From positions 744,001-808,000 of the forward strand of contig JAPEIS010000009.1 in assembly GCA_029531795.1 (NCBI GenBank): a stretch of DNA of 64,000 nt, in the 5' to 3' direction. This DNA comes from Sclerotinia nivalis (lineage: Eukaryota; Ascomycota; Leotiomycetes; Helotiales; Sclerotiniaceae). The notes under the pieces were generated by a model. That model was not told the origin of the DNA. It worked only from the letters and a program-made list of their open reading frames with translations, and made no database searches. Each line of letters begins with the position of its first letter. The stretch's first letter is position 1. Position numbers and translations under genes: made by a program. Of the stretch, positions 35,972 through 47,339 are shown piece after piece.

Positions 35972-37804
35972 GTGGCGGGGTTTTCTTTGCTTTCAAGCTT
36001 TTCCGGCTTTATCTCCTTTTAATTTTCTGCGGTTCTTCTTTGGTGTGTTTGTTTGGCGACTTTTCTCATTTTCGATCTTATCTTTGGTTTGCATGAAGAT
36101 TGGAAATATGGATGGAAAATCTCTACTTTTCTTTTTTCTTCTCCTTTTTACCTTTCCTCTATCCACTTTTCACATTCGCATCTCCTTTCCTTTATTATCG
36201 GATTGGATTGGGTGTCCTGACGTATGGATGGAAGAACGAACCTCACAATGGACGGGATGGCTGGAATCGGACGGCATCTGGTGAGAAAGAAACATGGAGA
36301 AGAGGTAAGGTAACGGCCTATTATTTGGAATTGGATTCTTGGGTTCTCGAATGTGGAAGGGAATTTGGAGTTTGATATTCTACATTTTTATGTGTGTGCG
36401 TTTTTTTCTTTGGCTCGGATCGGACAGATATGGAATATGGACTTCTGGAAAAGAACGATGGATGGATGGACGGAGAGGTCGATGAATGGATGGATGGTAT
36501 TCAAATGATAGGTTTGGTGATATGAGATGATATGAGGATACTGGCTATCTTAATCATATTCATATTCATCTATCTGATATGTTCTTCTTCTCTTCTCTTC
36601 TCTTCTCTTCTCTTCTCTTCTCTTCTCTTCTCTTCTCTTCTCTTCTCTTCTCTTCTCTTCTCTTCTCTTCTCTTCTCTTCTCTTTTAGCAAATCTAGGCA
36701 AACCTTTTGGGAAATATTTTGGATAGTAATTTTATTTTGGTTGATTGTTAGGATGGGAAAGAGATCGTATGGGTAAGAATTGGGATTGAAATTATGGAAT
36801 TATATTACTTTTTCTAATATCTTATCTATGCATGGTTTGTTGAATGCTGTGTGGATGAATACATATGTGATTTGTGTCTGATCTAATACTGATGATGGGG
36901 TTTTATATACAGGTATGTACTGGGTAGGTATCTAATGTAAGACTACTACTTATGTATGCAATGTATAGAATGTAAATACATCGTATATCAATATAGAATT
37001 TTAACTTAAGAGACCATCTAACCATCAACCATCTAAGTACCCAACTACCTACCTACTTAAAATCCTACAAATTATGATATTGAAAGTCCTGCTTATAACA
37101 ATTATATCAAAATTATATTCAAACATTTATAAAGGTTAAAGTAGATTTGATCGCTACATCAGAATCAGAAAATCCAACTCCTAAAATTCAATCCCAATCC
37201 AAAAATCCATATATGCATCTCTACATACATATATTAAAGTCCAAAAACCTAGTACTTCAACTCGTAAGACTAAGCTAAGTTCTCCTGTATACATATGCAC
37301 ATACACATATCCGTCTCAAGATCAGATCGAATGCCCGTGAGGTGAGATAAACAGGTTTATTTATTTTGAAGAAGTGGTGCTTTGTTTTTATATGTTGCAT
37401 GTTATATATACGAATGGCAAGGAGTGAGAAGTAAGTAGATGAAGCTGAAGCTATGATATGGTAGTAGTGTAAAGTGATTGAAAGAAAAGGTTTGTATCGA
37501 TGATAAGTAGTTGTGATGCCCAACTAAGGACCAGTAGAGAATTGCCTATTATCAGCTTCATTTATTGAATATCTTTCTTCATTCCATCGAGAACTCTAAT
37601 AAATTTTAAAAAGATATCTATTATCATGAAGCATATTCTAGATATGCCTAACTTGAGAAATCAGGAAGATTTCCTGAACGATCCTTCTGTATAATTAATC
37701 CATGCCAGGACACTAGCGAATGCCTCTAAGCATATACAAACCCCAACCAAAACTCCACCCAGACTCCAAACACGATATACAAAACCCAATCCCTATCCTT
37801 CTAC
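35972..37804. other. intergenic region with a pentanucleotide microsatellite
   Basis: About 1.8 kb between converging genes. It holds 3' UTRs, a TCTTC array and AT-rich low-complexity sequence. No gene is supported. Confidence 0.6.
36586..36684. repeat. (TCTTC)n microsatellite
   Basis: Nineteen perfect tandem copies of TCTTC plus a partial copy. The array creates spurious Ser/Leu/Phe open frames in all three forward phases. Confidence 0.98.
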
Positions 37805-38553
37805 CTAACTCTTCAAAGCCTGTAACCTTCCCCTCATCTGATCCAACATAGCCTCTGCATCCTCGTCTTCCTCTTCCGCAGCAACCTCTTGTTGTACTAG
37901 CGCGGCCGGCAAATTTGGCGTCGCACCCACCTTCCCCATCCTATCCTGTAATATCTCCCCAAGCACTTTATCCACCTCTTCCTCGGCCTCCTCATCCTCT
38001 TCCTCCAACTGATCCGGCAACATATCCCCAACCATCTCCTCAATAATCCCCGCCTTCACCAACTCCTGACTCAATTCCCTCATCGTCCCCATAAGTTCCG
38101 GTAATCGAACCAAACTATTAACATCCTTCATAATACCCACACTAGCCTTAATACTCCCCTCTATTTTCCTCACCGCAAATGCTTCATTAACTTGCATATT
38201 CACACTCTGCAATTGCGCTTTTGAAGTGACGAGTCGACGAGAGGTATTTCGGGTACGGATTAATTCGCGCGCGAAGATGCGGGTTTCTTGTGCGGCTTGT
38301 TTGGCTTGGGAGGGAGTGCGTTGAGCACGTTTATTGGCGGCGATGATGAGGTTGCGGGTTTTGTTTTCGACGGCTTTGAGGGCTGCGATGTCCCGGTCGA
38401 GCTTCCGGATGTTTTGTCGGATTAGGGTGTTACATTTGCGGACCTGAGAGAAGGAATTAGTTAGAGGAAATGGGATGAGGATAGAGATGAAGAGAAAATA
38501 CGCACCTGGACTTGAGGATCGGGTTTGAAGAATACGGCTTTTATGGATTCCAT
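37805..38553 (-). CDS. VPS24: ESCRT-III subunit Vps24 (CHMP3)
   Basis: Two exons on the minus strand, 38553..38506 and 38443..37805 (62-bp intron), give 228 residues. The first exon is short and encodes MESIKAVFFKPDPQVQ. Exon 2 continues VRKCNTLIRQNIRKLDRDI, the basic first helix of Snf7-family proteins. A long helical core is followed by an acidic stretch (EEEDEEAEEEVD) and a C-terminal MIM1-like motif (MRGRLQALK) that would bind the Vps4 MIT domain. Vps24 co-polymerises with Vps2 on Snf7 filaments during multivesicular body formation. The first-exon sequence closely matches the family, so the splice is secure. It is divergent from the p23 gene by about 750 bp. Confidence 0.95.
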
Positions 38554-39307
38554 GATGAGTCTTTGAGATGCGATTTACTCGCAAATTGACTCGGAGATTT
38601 GTAACTTTAATGTGAAAATAGGTAAGTGCAACGGCTTCTTTCACAATTCGATGGTATTGTGGTAAAATTGTTCTGGTCAGAGTCGAGGGTTCAATAAGTG
38701 TGCATACTAGGGAAGTGATAATAGTAGATAAGTGATGGTGCTTGTATTAGGTTCAAGTTTGGGGTTAGGTCCAAGCTCAAGGGCATCAGTGACGTTGGCT
38801 TTAATGGGAGCCGCAATAACGTGGGGTCAAGTTTCTCAGGGAAAGAAACTTTAGAAACATCAACTTCAGGGTGAATCATTTTTAATCTTCAGTTCTCGAG
38901 GATCTTCAAATTGAGTTCAAAAGTTAGAATAATAAGTTAATGAATTAAAAAAAGAGGAAATATATCTTCAATTCACTCCATTACAAACAAATTCACTGCA
39001 TCATCTATTTTTAGTGTAACTTAGGGAAGAATGTTTGCTATTCTCTCTTTGGATTGTACTTTCCCCAATGTTCTCGCAGGTTCCATACATAATACAGCAG
39101 CTTTCAGCCTCGTTTGTCTGCACACAGCAACAAGCAACAAATAGAAAGTTCGCCAATCCTTTCTTCTTCTTCATCTCCTCTTCATAATTTCTTACTTCTA
39201 CAACAACAAGAACAACAACATTACCAACTTTTTGCTTGATACCCAATTCAATTTTTGCAACAACAGAAAATTCTAATTCATCTTTCGTACAACCCTTCAA
39301 ATTCACA
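38554..39307. promoter_or_regulatory. divergent promoter region VPS24 / p23
   Basis: A 754-bp bidirectional promoter region with no supported coding sequence. An AT-rich purine tract (about 38940-38960) and CT/CA-rich 5' UTR sequence (about 39100-39300) lie on the p23 side. Confidence 0.55.
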
Positions 39308-40345
39308 ATGTCTGAAACCACTGCAACCCCAGAAGGTAAGCTTGTTAGCTCTTTTCTTTTCTTTTCCGGATGCGGCAACAGAGAAGTTACAAAGCTTCTC
39401 TGCCCAGCCAACTCTTGTTATTTCAACTCTTGCTTCGAGGTTGTGCCACTTTGAGCAAATACTAGCTGTTGGTGGTTCATGTGCCTGGAATTGTTCAGAG
39501 GTCGACCAGTTGTATCCCACATTACTTTTTCAATGAGGGGTACTGTGCGCTGAAGCTTCAAATTTATAAGCAAGGACCATCAAATGCTTTACCTTCTCCT
39601 ACCACAATACACACAATGTCTAGACATGTCGCTAATTATTACAAACTACAGTTCTCTGGGCTCAACGATCCAGCAAAACCGAGGCAGAAAAGAATTTCAT
39701 CTATGTGACCATCAGTGTTCCTGATGTCAAAGAACCCAGGATCGAACTCAAGTCCCAATCCCTCACATTCTCCGGCTACTCTGAGTCCCTCAAGCGTGCC
39801 TATGCTGTCACATTGGAATTCTACGCTGAAATCGATGAGAGTGCTTCCAAGTACAACCACACTCAAAAGAACACTCAATTTGTCTTGAGAAAGAAGGAGT
39901 TGAAGGAGGAATTCTGGCCAAGATTATTAAAGGATGCTAAGAAGGTTCACTTCTTGAAGACCGACTTCGATAAGTGGGTTGATGAGGATGAGCAAGATGA
40001 GGCTCCTGAGGAGGATTTGAGCCAGATGGGTGGCATGGGTAAGTTGCTCTGTCTTTAATTGGAAGACTTGACAGTAAGCTAATGAATGTTACTCTAGGTG
40101 GAATGCCAGGTATGGGAGACATGATGGGAGGAGCCGGTGGAGATTTCAGTGGTATCGATTTCTCAAAACTCGGCGGCGCAGGAATGGGCGGATTGGGAGG
40201 AATGGGTGGTGAGGACGACGAGGGCGATGATGAGGATGATGAGGAGATGCCAGCACTTGAAGGAGAGGAGGAAGCTGGAGAGGAGAAAGCTGGAGAGGAG
40301 AAGGCTGGAGAGCAGCCCGAGGCTAAGATCGAGGAAGTCGCATAG
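39308..40345 (+). CDS. p23/Sba1-type Hsp90 co-chaperone
   Basis: Three exons, 39308..39335, 39652..40038 and 40098..40345, give 220 residues. The 28-nt first exon encodes MSETTATPE. After a 316-bp intron, exon 2 opens the CS domain with LWAQRSSKTEAEKNFIYVTI and contains the p23 signature around EEFWPRLLKDAK and TDFDKWVDEDE. The tail is Gly/Met-rich (GGMGG, DMMGG), then highly acidic with Glu/Ala repeats and a final EEVA. The family binds ATP-bound Hsp90 and slows its ATPase, stabilising client complexes. The first intron is much longer than usual here; its acceptor is fixed by the conserved WAQ motif. Confidence 0.95.
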
Positions 40346-40939
40346 ATAACTCCTTTTACGAGAAACGACTTCGTACATTTCATTCACTTCATTCAGTTCA
40401 TTCAAGAAAGCGGAGATACTGGGAGTTCTCAGATGATACGAAAGGACTTATATGGATATCTTTTGCTCTCCACATCAGAGCTATTTGGTGAGAGTTAGGG
40501 TATACAGATAGTGGGCTCTTTGGTTCGTTTATGGGACGGTATAACATCGAGTTGCTGGATGCGATTTGAAAGGGGGGGATGGATGGATGAAAATGAAATT
40601 AAAGGAACAATTTATCTTATGTTATGGGGTTTTGATTAATTGCATGTGAAGTGATACTTTGATTATGGATTCATATTACCAGCTTGGAGTGATATTCAGT
40701 CGGTGGGTATGAGATATTTATCTAAATCAACTCAAGAACAAACGGGCCTTACAATCCTACTCTTCCCCCTTTTATTCTTTTCCTTTCCCTTTGCCTCCAA
40801 ATTCCATTCCCTCCCTATAACAAGGTGGGCGGATGATTGATTGATTGATGTATGGATGGTTTTGTCATTTTTGTTTGTATTATTATTGGTATCATTAGTA
40901 TCTATATTGATGCGGGTATTTCATTTTGCTTATAAGAAT

Positions 40940-40960
40940 GGGTTTGGGTTTGGGTTTGGG
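40940..40960 (+). repeat. four-tract G3 motif (potential G-quadruplex)
   Basis: Four GGG runs separated by TTT spacers. It lies downstream of the p23 gene and fits the intramolecular G-quadruplex consensus. It resembles a short run of telomere-like T3G3 repeats but is internal. Confidence 0.8.
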
Positions 40961-41084
40961 AGTGATTGGAGTAGAAGATGATAGAAGAGGATGGTGGGAT
41001 GGATTTTTGTATATTAACTCATGTAAATGTTCTATATACGTATATAAAGATTACAATTACTTAAGACTATCTACTATAGAGATA

Positions 41085-41213
41085 GATGATAGTTGATAGG
41101 TGATAGGTGATAGTTGATAATTGATAATTGATAGTTGATAATATTTATTTGTATTTCTGTGGGGGTTTTTTTTAGATGGGTAGTGAGTGAGTGAGTGAGT
41201 GAGTGAGTGAGTG
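41085..41213. repeat. TGATAGT-type and (GAGT)n short repeats
   Basis: Imperfect TGATAGT/TGATAAT units occupy about 41085-41143, and perfect GAGT units about 41181-41213. Both are low-complexity sequence in a convergent spacer. Confidence 0.85.
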
Positions 41214-41671
41214 TATATACTAGATAGTTGGATATCCGATATAAACTTTCCTATAATAGAGTGAGAATAAGTGTAATGGAGTGAAGATAGATATAATGAA
41301 GTGAGGATTTGGATATTTATATATTTTATATTTATTTATTTACTATATACAAATATATCTCCTATGCAATCTAGATATATATACATATACTCAAACCTCT
41401 CCCCGCCCCGTATATTCATCTTATATACTCATCTATCTAATCTTCTTATATCTAAAACCCTGAGTAAATAGTTAGAAGTACTATATCCAAAATTCCACCA
41501 ACCCCATTCCCAACGCCCTTCGAAAATTCCAAAATTCGACATTCGAAATTCGAAATGCCATTAAACATCCAACAGTCTAACCATCCGAAAGAATTCTACC
41601 TCCTACCTTTTCTACTTCATCCTATCGAAACATCTTTCGCAAAATATCATTCCGTTCCGTGCCGTTCCGTT

Positions 41672-42751
41672 CTACCTCGATCTCCTATCCATATCTTTAA
41701 CCGTCCACGTAACCCCCTCATCCCTCACCCACGCGCCCTCCAACTCTCCCTGTAACCCTGGACTTCCTATCTCCCTCAGCTCCATCCTCGCTTCTTTATT
41801 ATACTCCTCATCTTCCATCAACACCTCATATCCTAACTGTGCAGGTCTCCTATCAAACCAATACTGTAATTTCGTTCCCTCCCAAAGTCTCTGCCATCCA
41901 GTTCCTCCACTAACACCCATCGAATACGCTCGATCGATTTTCTGTAAACTGCGATAGAAAAGGGAAAATGCAAAGGCGCTGTAGGCGAGTCCACCCAGAA
42001 GATCTATGCGCCAATGATGTCGCAGATACATGGTGGAGAACCATTGCCATAGAACGTAGAACCCGAGGATGAAAGTTCCTTTTTTGGAGTAGCGGCCTAT
42101 GAAAAAGAAACAGCAACAGCTGAATGCTCCATGTAAAGAAGGAAATGCACCGAAGACTAGAGGCGACGCTTTGAATGCATTGGCGTAGATGTAGGTTCCG
42201 AAGACTTTGTCGACTCGTACGAGTCCGGCTGCTGAACCGGGCATGCTGTAGTTTCCGGGCGGGAGGGGATAACCGTATTGATCGCCGTACCAGGGGGCTG
42301 CGGATGGGAAACAGAGATGGGTTATGATTCCGAGACAATTTTGAATTCCGAAGGACCAGGCGAATATGGATACAACGCCTGGTGATGCAAATAGCCAGAG
42401 CCAGAATGCGGCGAAGAAAGGAGAGATGAAATGAATAACACCATATGAGAGCCAAGCGAAAACATCGAGGGGTTCGGAGAGGTTGTGGGAGAGGGCGTAG
42501 AGAATGTTGAGGAGAAGAGGAGGTAGTCCAGCTAATATCGATATCTTTTTTCGAGTGAGTGCATACATCCACGATATTCCGATCACCGAACAGGTAAATT
42601 GTGATGCGAGACCAAACATGGAAAATCCAAAAACTCTTCTATCTAATAACTCGAGATAATTGACATCAATTAGTGGCCGGATTGAGGAGTCGATTCGCCA
42701 TGCTTTGAAAGATAGAGTTAGCCTGGAATTTGTATGCGATTGAGTATACAT
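41672..42751 (-). CDS. Aur1-like PAP2-family membrane protein (inositol phosphorylceramide synthase family)
   Basis: The frame from ATG 42751 gives 359 residues with several transmembrane segments. Family motifs are present: FPSAAPWYGDQYG (149-160), GSAAGLVRVDK, then FGAFPSLHGAF with His207, and RHHWRIDLLGG with His246 and Asp250. These are the PAP2/Aur1 catalytic residues. Aur1 transfers phosphoinositol from phosphatidylinositol to ceramide in the Golgi. Compared with canonical Aur1, GAFPSLHSG reads GAFPSLHGA and the spacing is looser, so this may be a paralogue rather than the essential synthase. The 5' end is uncertain. A splice of 42722 to a candidate exon 42817..42762 would give VDNYFQEWLTLSF, a more natural entry into the domain, but no upstream exon of matching phase was found. 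The N-terminal membrane segments of Aur1 are not seen. Confidence 0.75.
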   Translation of the reverse strand: MYTQSHTNSRLTLSFKAWRIDSSIRPLIDVNYLELLDRRVFGFSMFGLASQFTCSVIGISWMYALTRKKISILAGLPPLLLNILYALSHNLSEPLDVFAWLSYGVIHFISPFFAAFWLWLFASPGVVSIFAWSFGIQNCLGIITHLCFPSAAPWYGDQYGYPLPPGNYSMPGSAAGLVRVDKVFGTYIYANAFKASPLVFGAFPSLHGAFSCCCFFFIGRYSKKGTFILGFYVLWQWFSTMYLRHHWRIDLLGGLAYSAFAFSLFYRSLQKIDRAYSMGVSGGTGWQRLWEGTKLQYWFDRRPAQLGYEVLMEDEEYNKEARMELREIGSPGLQGELEGAWVRDEGVTWTVKDMDRRSR

Positions 42752-44606
42752 CAAAATTTACCATTCTTGAAAGTAGTTATCCACATAAGAATAAATGTCA
42801 TGTTGATTAAAATATGTCTAAGCAATCCAAAAAAAGAATGTCTGCAACACATATCAGTATTTTTGGGGCCAAACCATAGGGATTGTCCAGAATTGCATCC
42901 ACGTACCTATTGAGTAGAGTCCTGTATACATGAAGTAAAAGGCGCCTGACGGCGCAAAAAACACCCCCCATGATTAATAGGAAGCAGATGTCAAAATGAG
43001 AAACCGAAGAGATTCGAGAAGGAAGACAAACATTATTAAAGATCAAAATTAAAAGAAATGCAATTAGAATATACTTTAGACCGCGACCTTTCGAGCCCTA
43101 AGGAAAGACCAGGGTATAGGTAGTTCTATGACGTCCACAAATGTATGAAAATACTGGTTAGACTAGTTCGGAACCATTGCTTATAGTGGAATAAAGAAAT
43201 GCAATGGCTGTGCTACCTACCTCCTTGACCATTTACACGCATTTACACGCATATCATTTCTCGAAGATAAAATGATGGTTTGTTAATATTCCCTGTTCTT
43301 TGGATACTTGGTTGTCTACATTCGACGAAGCGGGTGGGATGAATGATATGCTAACTAGGGAGCTATACCCAATTCATGGCATCTTCTTGACTCCCTACTC
43401 ATGCGACTGTGGCTAACATCTTGAAAGCCGAGGGGAAAGGGTGCAGCATATATGAAAAATTAAATTAAATAAAGGAATAGTAAGTACCCAATTTTGATAG
43501 GGTCCAAATCCTTCCATTGATAGTCTGTACCGTATAATCTCTACATCAGGCTCTTGGCATTTGCCAAACCCTTGCTGCTGTGGACGAAGATCATGCCTAT
43601 TCTGCCTGATATTTTGGGTGTGAGATGTTGTGAGATGTTGTGAGATGTTGTGAGACGTTGTGGCTGTGTGTGGCTAGTCAGGCAAAAATCTCTAGCCATA
43701 ATAATATCACCAATCAATGAACCTGTGGAGGTAGTCTCATGTTCATCCGACCGAATTTAAGCCGAATGCCAAGAGCCCGGATTTCTCGAAATTATATAGA
43801 ACGATGTCGGTGTGAAATGTGAATAGAAAAGACTACGGAGTATATGAAAGTACTAGTGGAACTCAGGGAGATTGCCAGTGTATGCATCTCGGTGCAGTGA
43901 AAGTGTCCGCTCCCTTCATCGAGTGATCAGTATAAAGTTTGCAAGGTAATCATGATCATTCTCAAAGGAAATCGCGGTGAAATACTTTCCGAGTATTGAC
44001 TCGTAAGCTTGAGAAAAGCTTGAAATGAAAGTGGACTCTGAAAGGAATTTCCCTATTCCGTGAATGCCATCCTGACCACCCACGAATCTAATGGGCTACT
44101 TTGACTTTTTCATCCCGCGAAATGCATGCAGGATACATTCCTGGGAATCAGATAATCAGATGGCTCGTTCGTTCTATCATGAATAGGGGAAATCGTTCGG
44201 ACTCGCATTCTCGTACCGGCTTATCTTCCCTTTTGAAGATACTAGGTAGCTGGCAGATCTTGGCGTAATATAAAGTTACAAGTTATTGTTGGTAGTGTAA
44301 AAACCCATGGACTTGTGGTGGCCAATGCCATGCCCACATTTAGAAGATTGACGCGTGGTTGAAATCTTCTTACCTTGAATTGTTATTGTAAATTGTAATC
44401 GAACTTCGGAAGGGAAAGAAGCAAGCTTAATACAATACTCAGTAAGCCTTCTTCAAGATTTTGTGCCATCTTCTTGCAGATTCGTAGCCTCGCGCACTGG
44501 CTGATGCCTTCCCCGCTTAACGGTTTCACGTCGCCTCAAAGAAATTCACGTCCCTGCTTTAAAGAAATTCACAATTGCTATACAACATTTACCAATTTCT
44601 CTAATC
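42752..44606. other. divergent intergenic region Aur1-like / elongin C
   Basis: About 1.85 kb. It may hold missing 5' exons of the Aur1-like gene near 42760-43046, where the minus strand has a hydrophobic frame. It also holds a 10-bp tandem repeat (43621-43660) and one copy of a dispersed repeat (43762-43796). Otherwise I see nothing. Confidence 0.5.
43621..43660. repeat. four tandem 10-bp units TGAGATGTTG
   Basis: Three perfect copies plus one with a single T-to-C change. No associated function is visible. Confidence 0.95.
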
Positions 44607-45465
44607 ATGGCAGCGCCAGGTGAAAGCAAATATGTGACACTCGTATCTTGCGATGGATTTGAATTTGTCGTTTTGAGAGAGGCTGCTTTGACAAGTGGCG
44701 CAATCAAGAAGATGCTGGACACAACCAGTTCGTTTGCCCCTCCTTTATCAAATCCCACCTTGCGAATAGTTGCAATTGAACCAATACTTATTTTATTCAA
44801 ATACAGGTGGTTGGGAAGAGTCTCAAACAGGAATCTGCCGTTTCGCAGAGATAAAGTATGCCTGCCATTTCCTTTTTTATTAGCTCTCTTTACAATACGA
44901 TCACCCATTTCGTCGATGAACATCACAAAGTTCAAAATATTTTCCAGCAAAGGGTATACAGGCGTCGGTGATGATAGAAGCTATTTCGATACAGACCCTC
45001 TATCCCCCTTTGGGATTGCCGTGGACTGGATGGTCGTTTTTTACACTTGATCTGAGACCCGCTTTTATGCCTATTTAAATTTTTGTTCGATTTTTTTCTA
45101 CGAGGGCTTTCCTTCATTTTCCAACAATCAACCTCAACCATCTAGAAGCCAGATGAATGGCGATTTATGATCAGCCAGCCCTCAGAGCAGCAGCATCTTA
45201 TGTCTAGCATGGCATTGCTACAAATATTCCTCAAAGACTAACTACAATCTTTCTTAAATAGTGGTATTGTCCTCGAGAAGGTCGCCGAATACTTTTACTA
45301 CAACTACAAATATCGCAACTCGGAGAATGTGCCAGACATGGAGATTCCGGCAGAGTTGTGTCTGGAGTTGTTAATGGCAGCAGATTATCTGGACAGTTAG
45401 TATTCGACTATTACCTTTCGATCTCATGGTCGACATTCTTGCTAACGCTTGTCGTTGCAGCATAA
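44607..45465 (+). CDS. ELC1: Elongin C (Skp1-like BTB/POZ protein)
   Basis: Four exons, 44607..44727, 44807..44855, 45262..45395 and 45461..45465, give 102 residues. The sequence is elongin C throughout: YVTLVSCDGFEFVVLREAAL and TSGAIKKML in exon 1, GGWEESQTGICRFAEI in exon 2, then NGIVLEKVAEYFYYNYKYRN and the C-terminal AELCLELLMAADYLD. Elongin C binds BC-box proteins and bridges to cullins or elongin A. The last exon is only five bases: GTTAGT donor, GCTAAC branch site, and acceptor GTTGCAG giving Thr-stop. Reading through instead gives Ser-stop at 45400, almost the same protein. The second intron is long (406 bp). Confidence 0.92.
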
Positions 45466-47339
45466 TACGTCTCGCATTAAAACAGGTTAATGGCTACGAC
45501 GGAGTTTACGAATACCTGGGATGAGAAACATACAATTGGTGATATGGAGTCGCTAGGAAATGAATCATTCGACCTTCTGTTTTTGATGACTACTTGTGAA
45601 TTTGTGTGTCTCCGTGCACCCCATTTGAGCATATGCGTTTTTCCCTACTACACTCTGGGTTCAACGTCTATAGATTATGGCAGATCAAATCTTTACTTCC
45701 TCAATATAACTCCTACCTCCTCTTCTCTCAAAGGAACGTAGATTTAGATGATGGAAACAAATGTAATCACCTTTAGCATTCCTGTTGAGGATCAGATCTT
45801 ATTTCACCCTACTGCTTCTCACAAGGCTGAGACCTGGAAATTCAAGAACTTCTTTTGGTATTAAAAAATCATATACTTCACTTGGATGCATTGTGCGCAG
45901 TATACATTTTGGCATGTGATTTGTTAAGCTGGTGTCTTTATCTTTTAGTGTTACGCTGTCAGTAGTAGGATCTTGTATTAGAGGAGGTGCTATTTATTTT
46001 ACATATGACATTAGGAAGTTGATAGACAATCTCTTCGCTTGACATAAGAAACCACGGGTGATACTTTACGGGACTGCTGATACTTTAGGAGAAGTGCCCC
46101 TCGTTTCACATGTAATAATAAGCGCCCTGTCCTCTGAAATTACATATTGTCTTCATCTCTATAAGTTGAGATAATTTCTTCTATATCCCCTACCTCATCT
46201 CATTCTTTTTTTGAGCGCTGGTCGATCCTTTTGTTCTCAATTCGAACCTGTTATTCTTATTACCCGTCAAACCTCTTTCTCGATCACTCATGACATGTCT
46301 ATGAGTTCATTACATCCATACACTTTCACAAATTCTACAATCTTGAAGACATCAGCTCCTCTTTCTGGTAGACTCTGCTCACGTTTCTCAACACCATGAA
46401 TGTCGCTACAGTTCTTTCGGGAGAAACAGCTCTATTATCTCTTACCATACCCGTCGATGCTATGGTAGCTATCAATACGCTTGGTACGGGTGGCGCAAAC
46501 GTCGCTTCATTGCCGCTGCCGAACGGCTGCCATCACTGCTTTGCACAGATGCCGATCGAGTGGACAATACAGCCTCAAAATATAACCTGAGTGACGGAAC
46601 TCTAAGTGCGGGATCTATTGCTTTATAAGTCTGACTTCTCAATATCCTGCTAATGTCGATTCAAGGAGGATTATCAGGGATATAATGCTAACCACCAGCA
46701 CGGCGTAACCAACAGAGCCACGATCCACGCATGCGAAACTGCAGGACAGTAAACAGCACTGGTGACTTCAGGGGACGGTGGTTCATGATACAGTTTTCGG
46801 CGTTTTAATATCAAATGTAGACGTTTTGAATGTATATAATAAGGCTGCTGGAATTACTTCAAAGCTTGGAGCGGCGTTTGTTGGTCAGGATTTCTGTATC
46901 TCGCCAGGAAATATGCGGACTTGCAATGGGTTGATGTTAATTCATATGCCCTTCACTTCTTATAATATAATTTAAGCCAATTCATGATCAACCTGTTGTT
47001 GGTTATCTGTTCTTTCATTCTCCAATTGTTCTGGTGGTGCTGAAGATCCCGATATATAGCAGTGGCCGGGACTTTTGGGACTTTTTGCCGAAATCGGGAA
47101 ACCCCACTTGTGAGCGCCGGCGGGGTACAACACCTCAAAACTGCCCGCAAATCAACGGATGATAAGATATGTAGTTAGAGTGTGAAATGCAATTCACTTC
47201 TATCAATTAATTATTTAGTCTCTTCGTTCACTACGAGTCAATGTCTTCATAACTTTTTTTCTTCCCCTCAGTTGGTTTTAATTCTCAAATACTACATTAA
47301 GATCTAGCATAATCAAGGATTCCCCCTCTTACCACAACA
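45466..47339. other. gene-free stretch
   Basis: About 1.9 kb. Short frames at 45490-45741, 46396-46590 and 46778-46975 resemble no family, although the latter two are less repetitive than typical noise and might be remnants of a decayed gene. The last few hundred bases are the amidase promoter. Confidence 0.45.

Larger units (their letters stand above)
40346..41671. other. convergent intergenic region with short repeats
   Basis: About 1.3 kb between the 3' ends of the p23 and Aur1-like genes. It contains a G-run cluster (40940-40960), a TGATAGT-type repeat (about 41085-41143) and a GAGT array (about 41181-41213). No gene is supported. Confidence 0.65.

Noticed and set aside
36532..36776. Ser/Leu/Phe-rich forward frames
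   Set aside because: Created by the TCTTC microsatellite.
42807..43046. Hydrophobic minus-strand frame upstream of the Aur1-like gene as first exon
   Set aside because: Its only good donor ends in a phase that leads to a stop after joining to the next exon candidates; kept only as a possibility.
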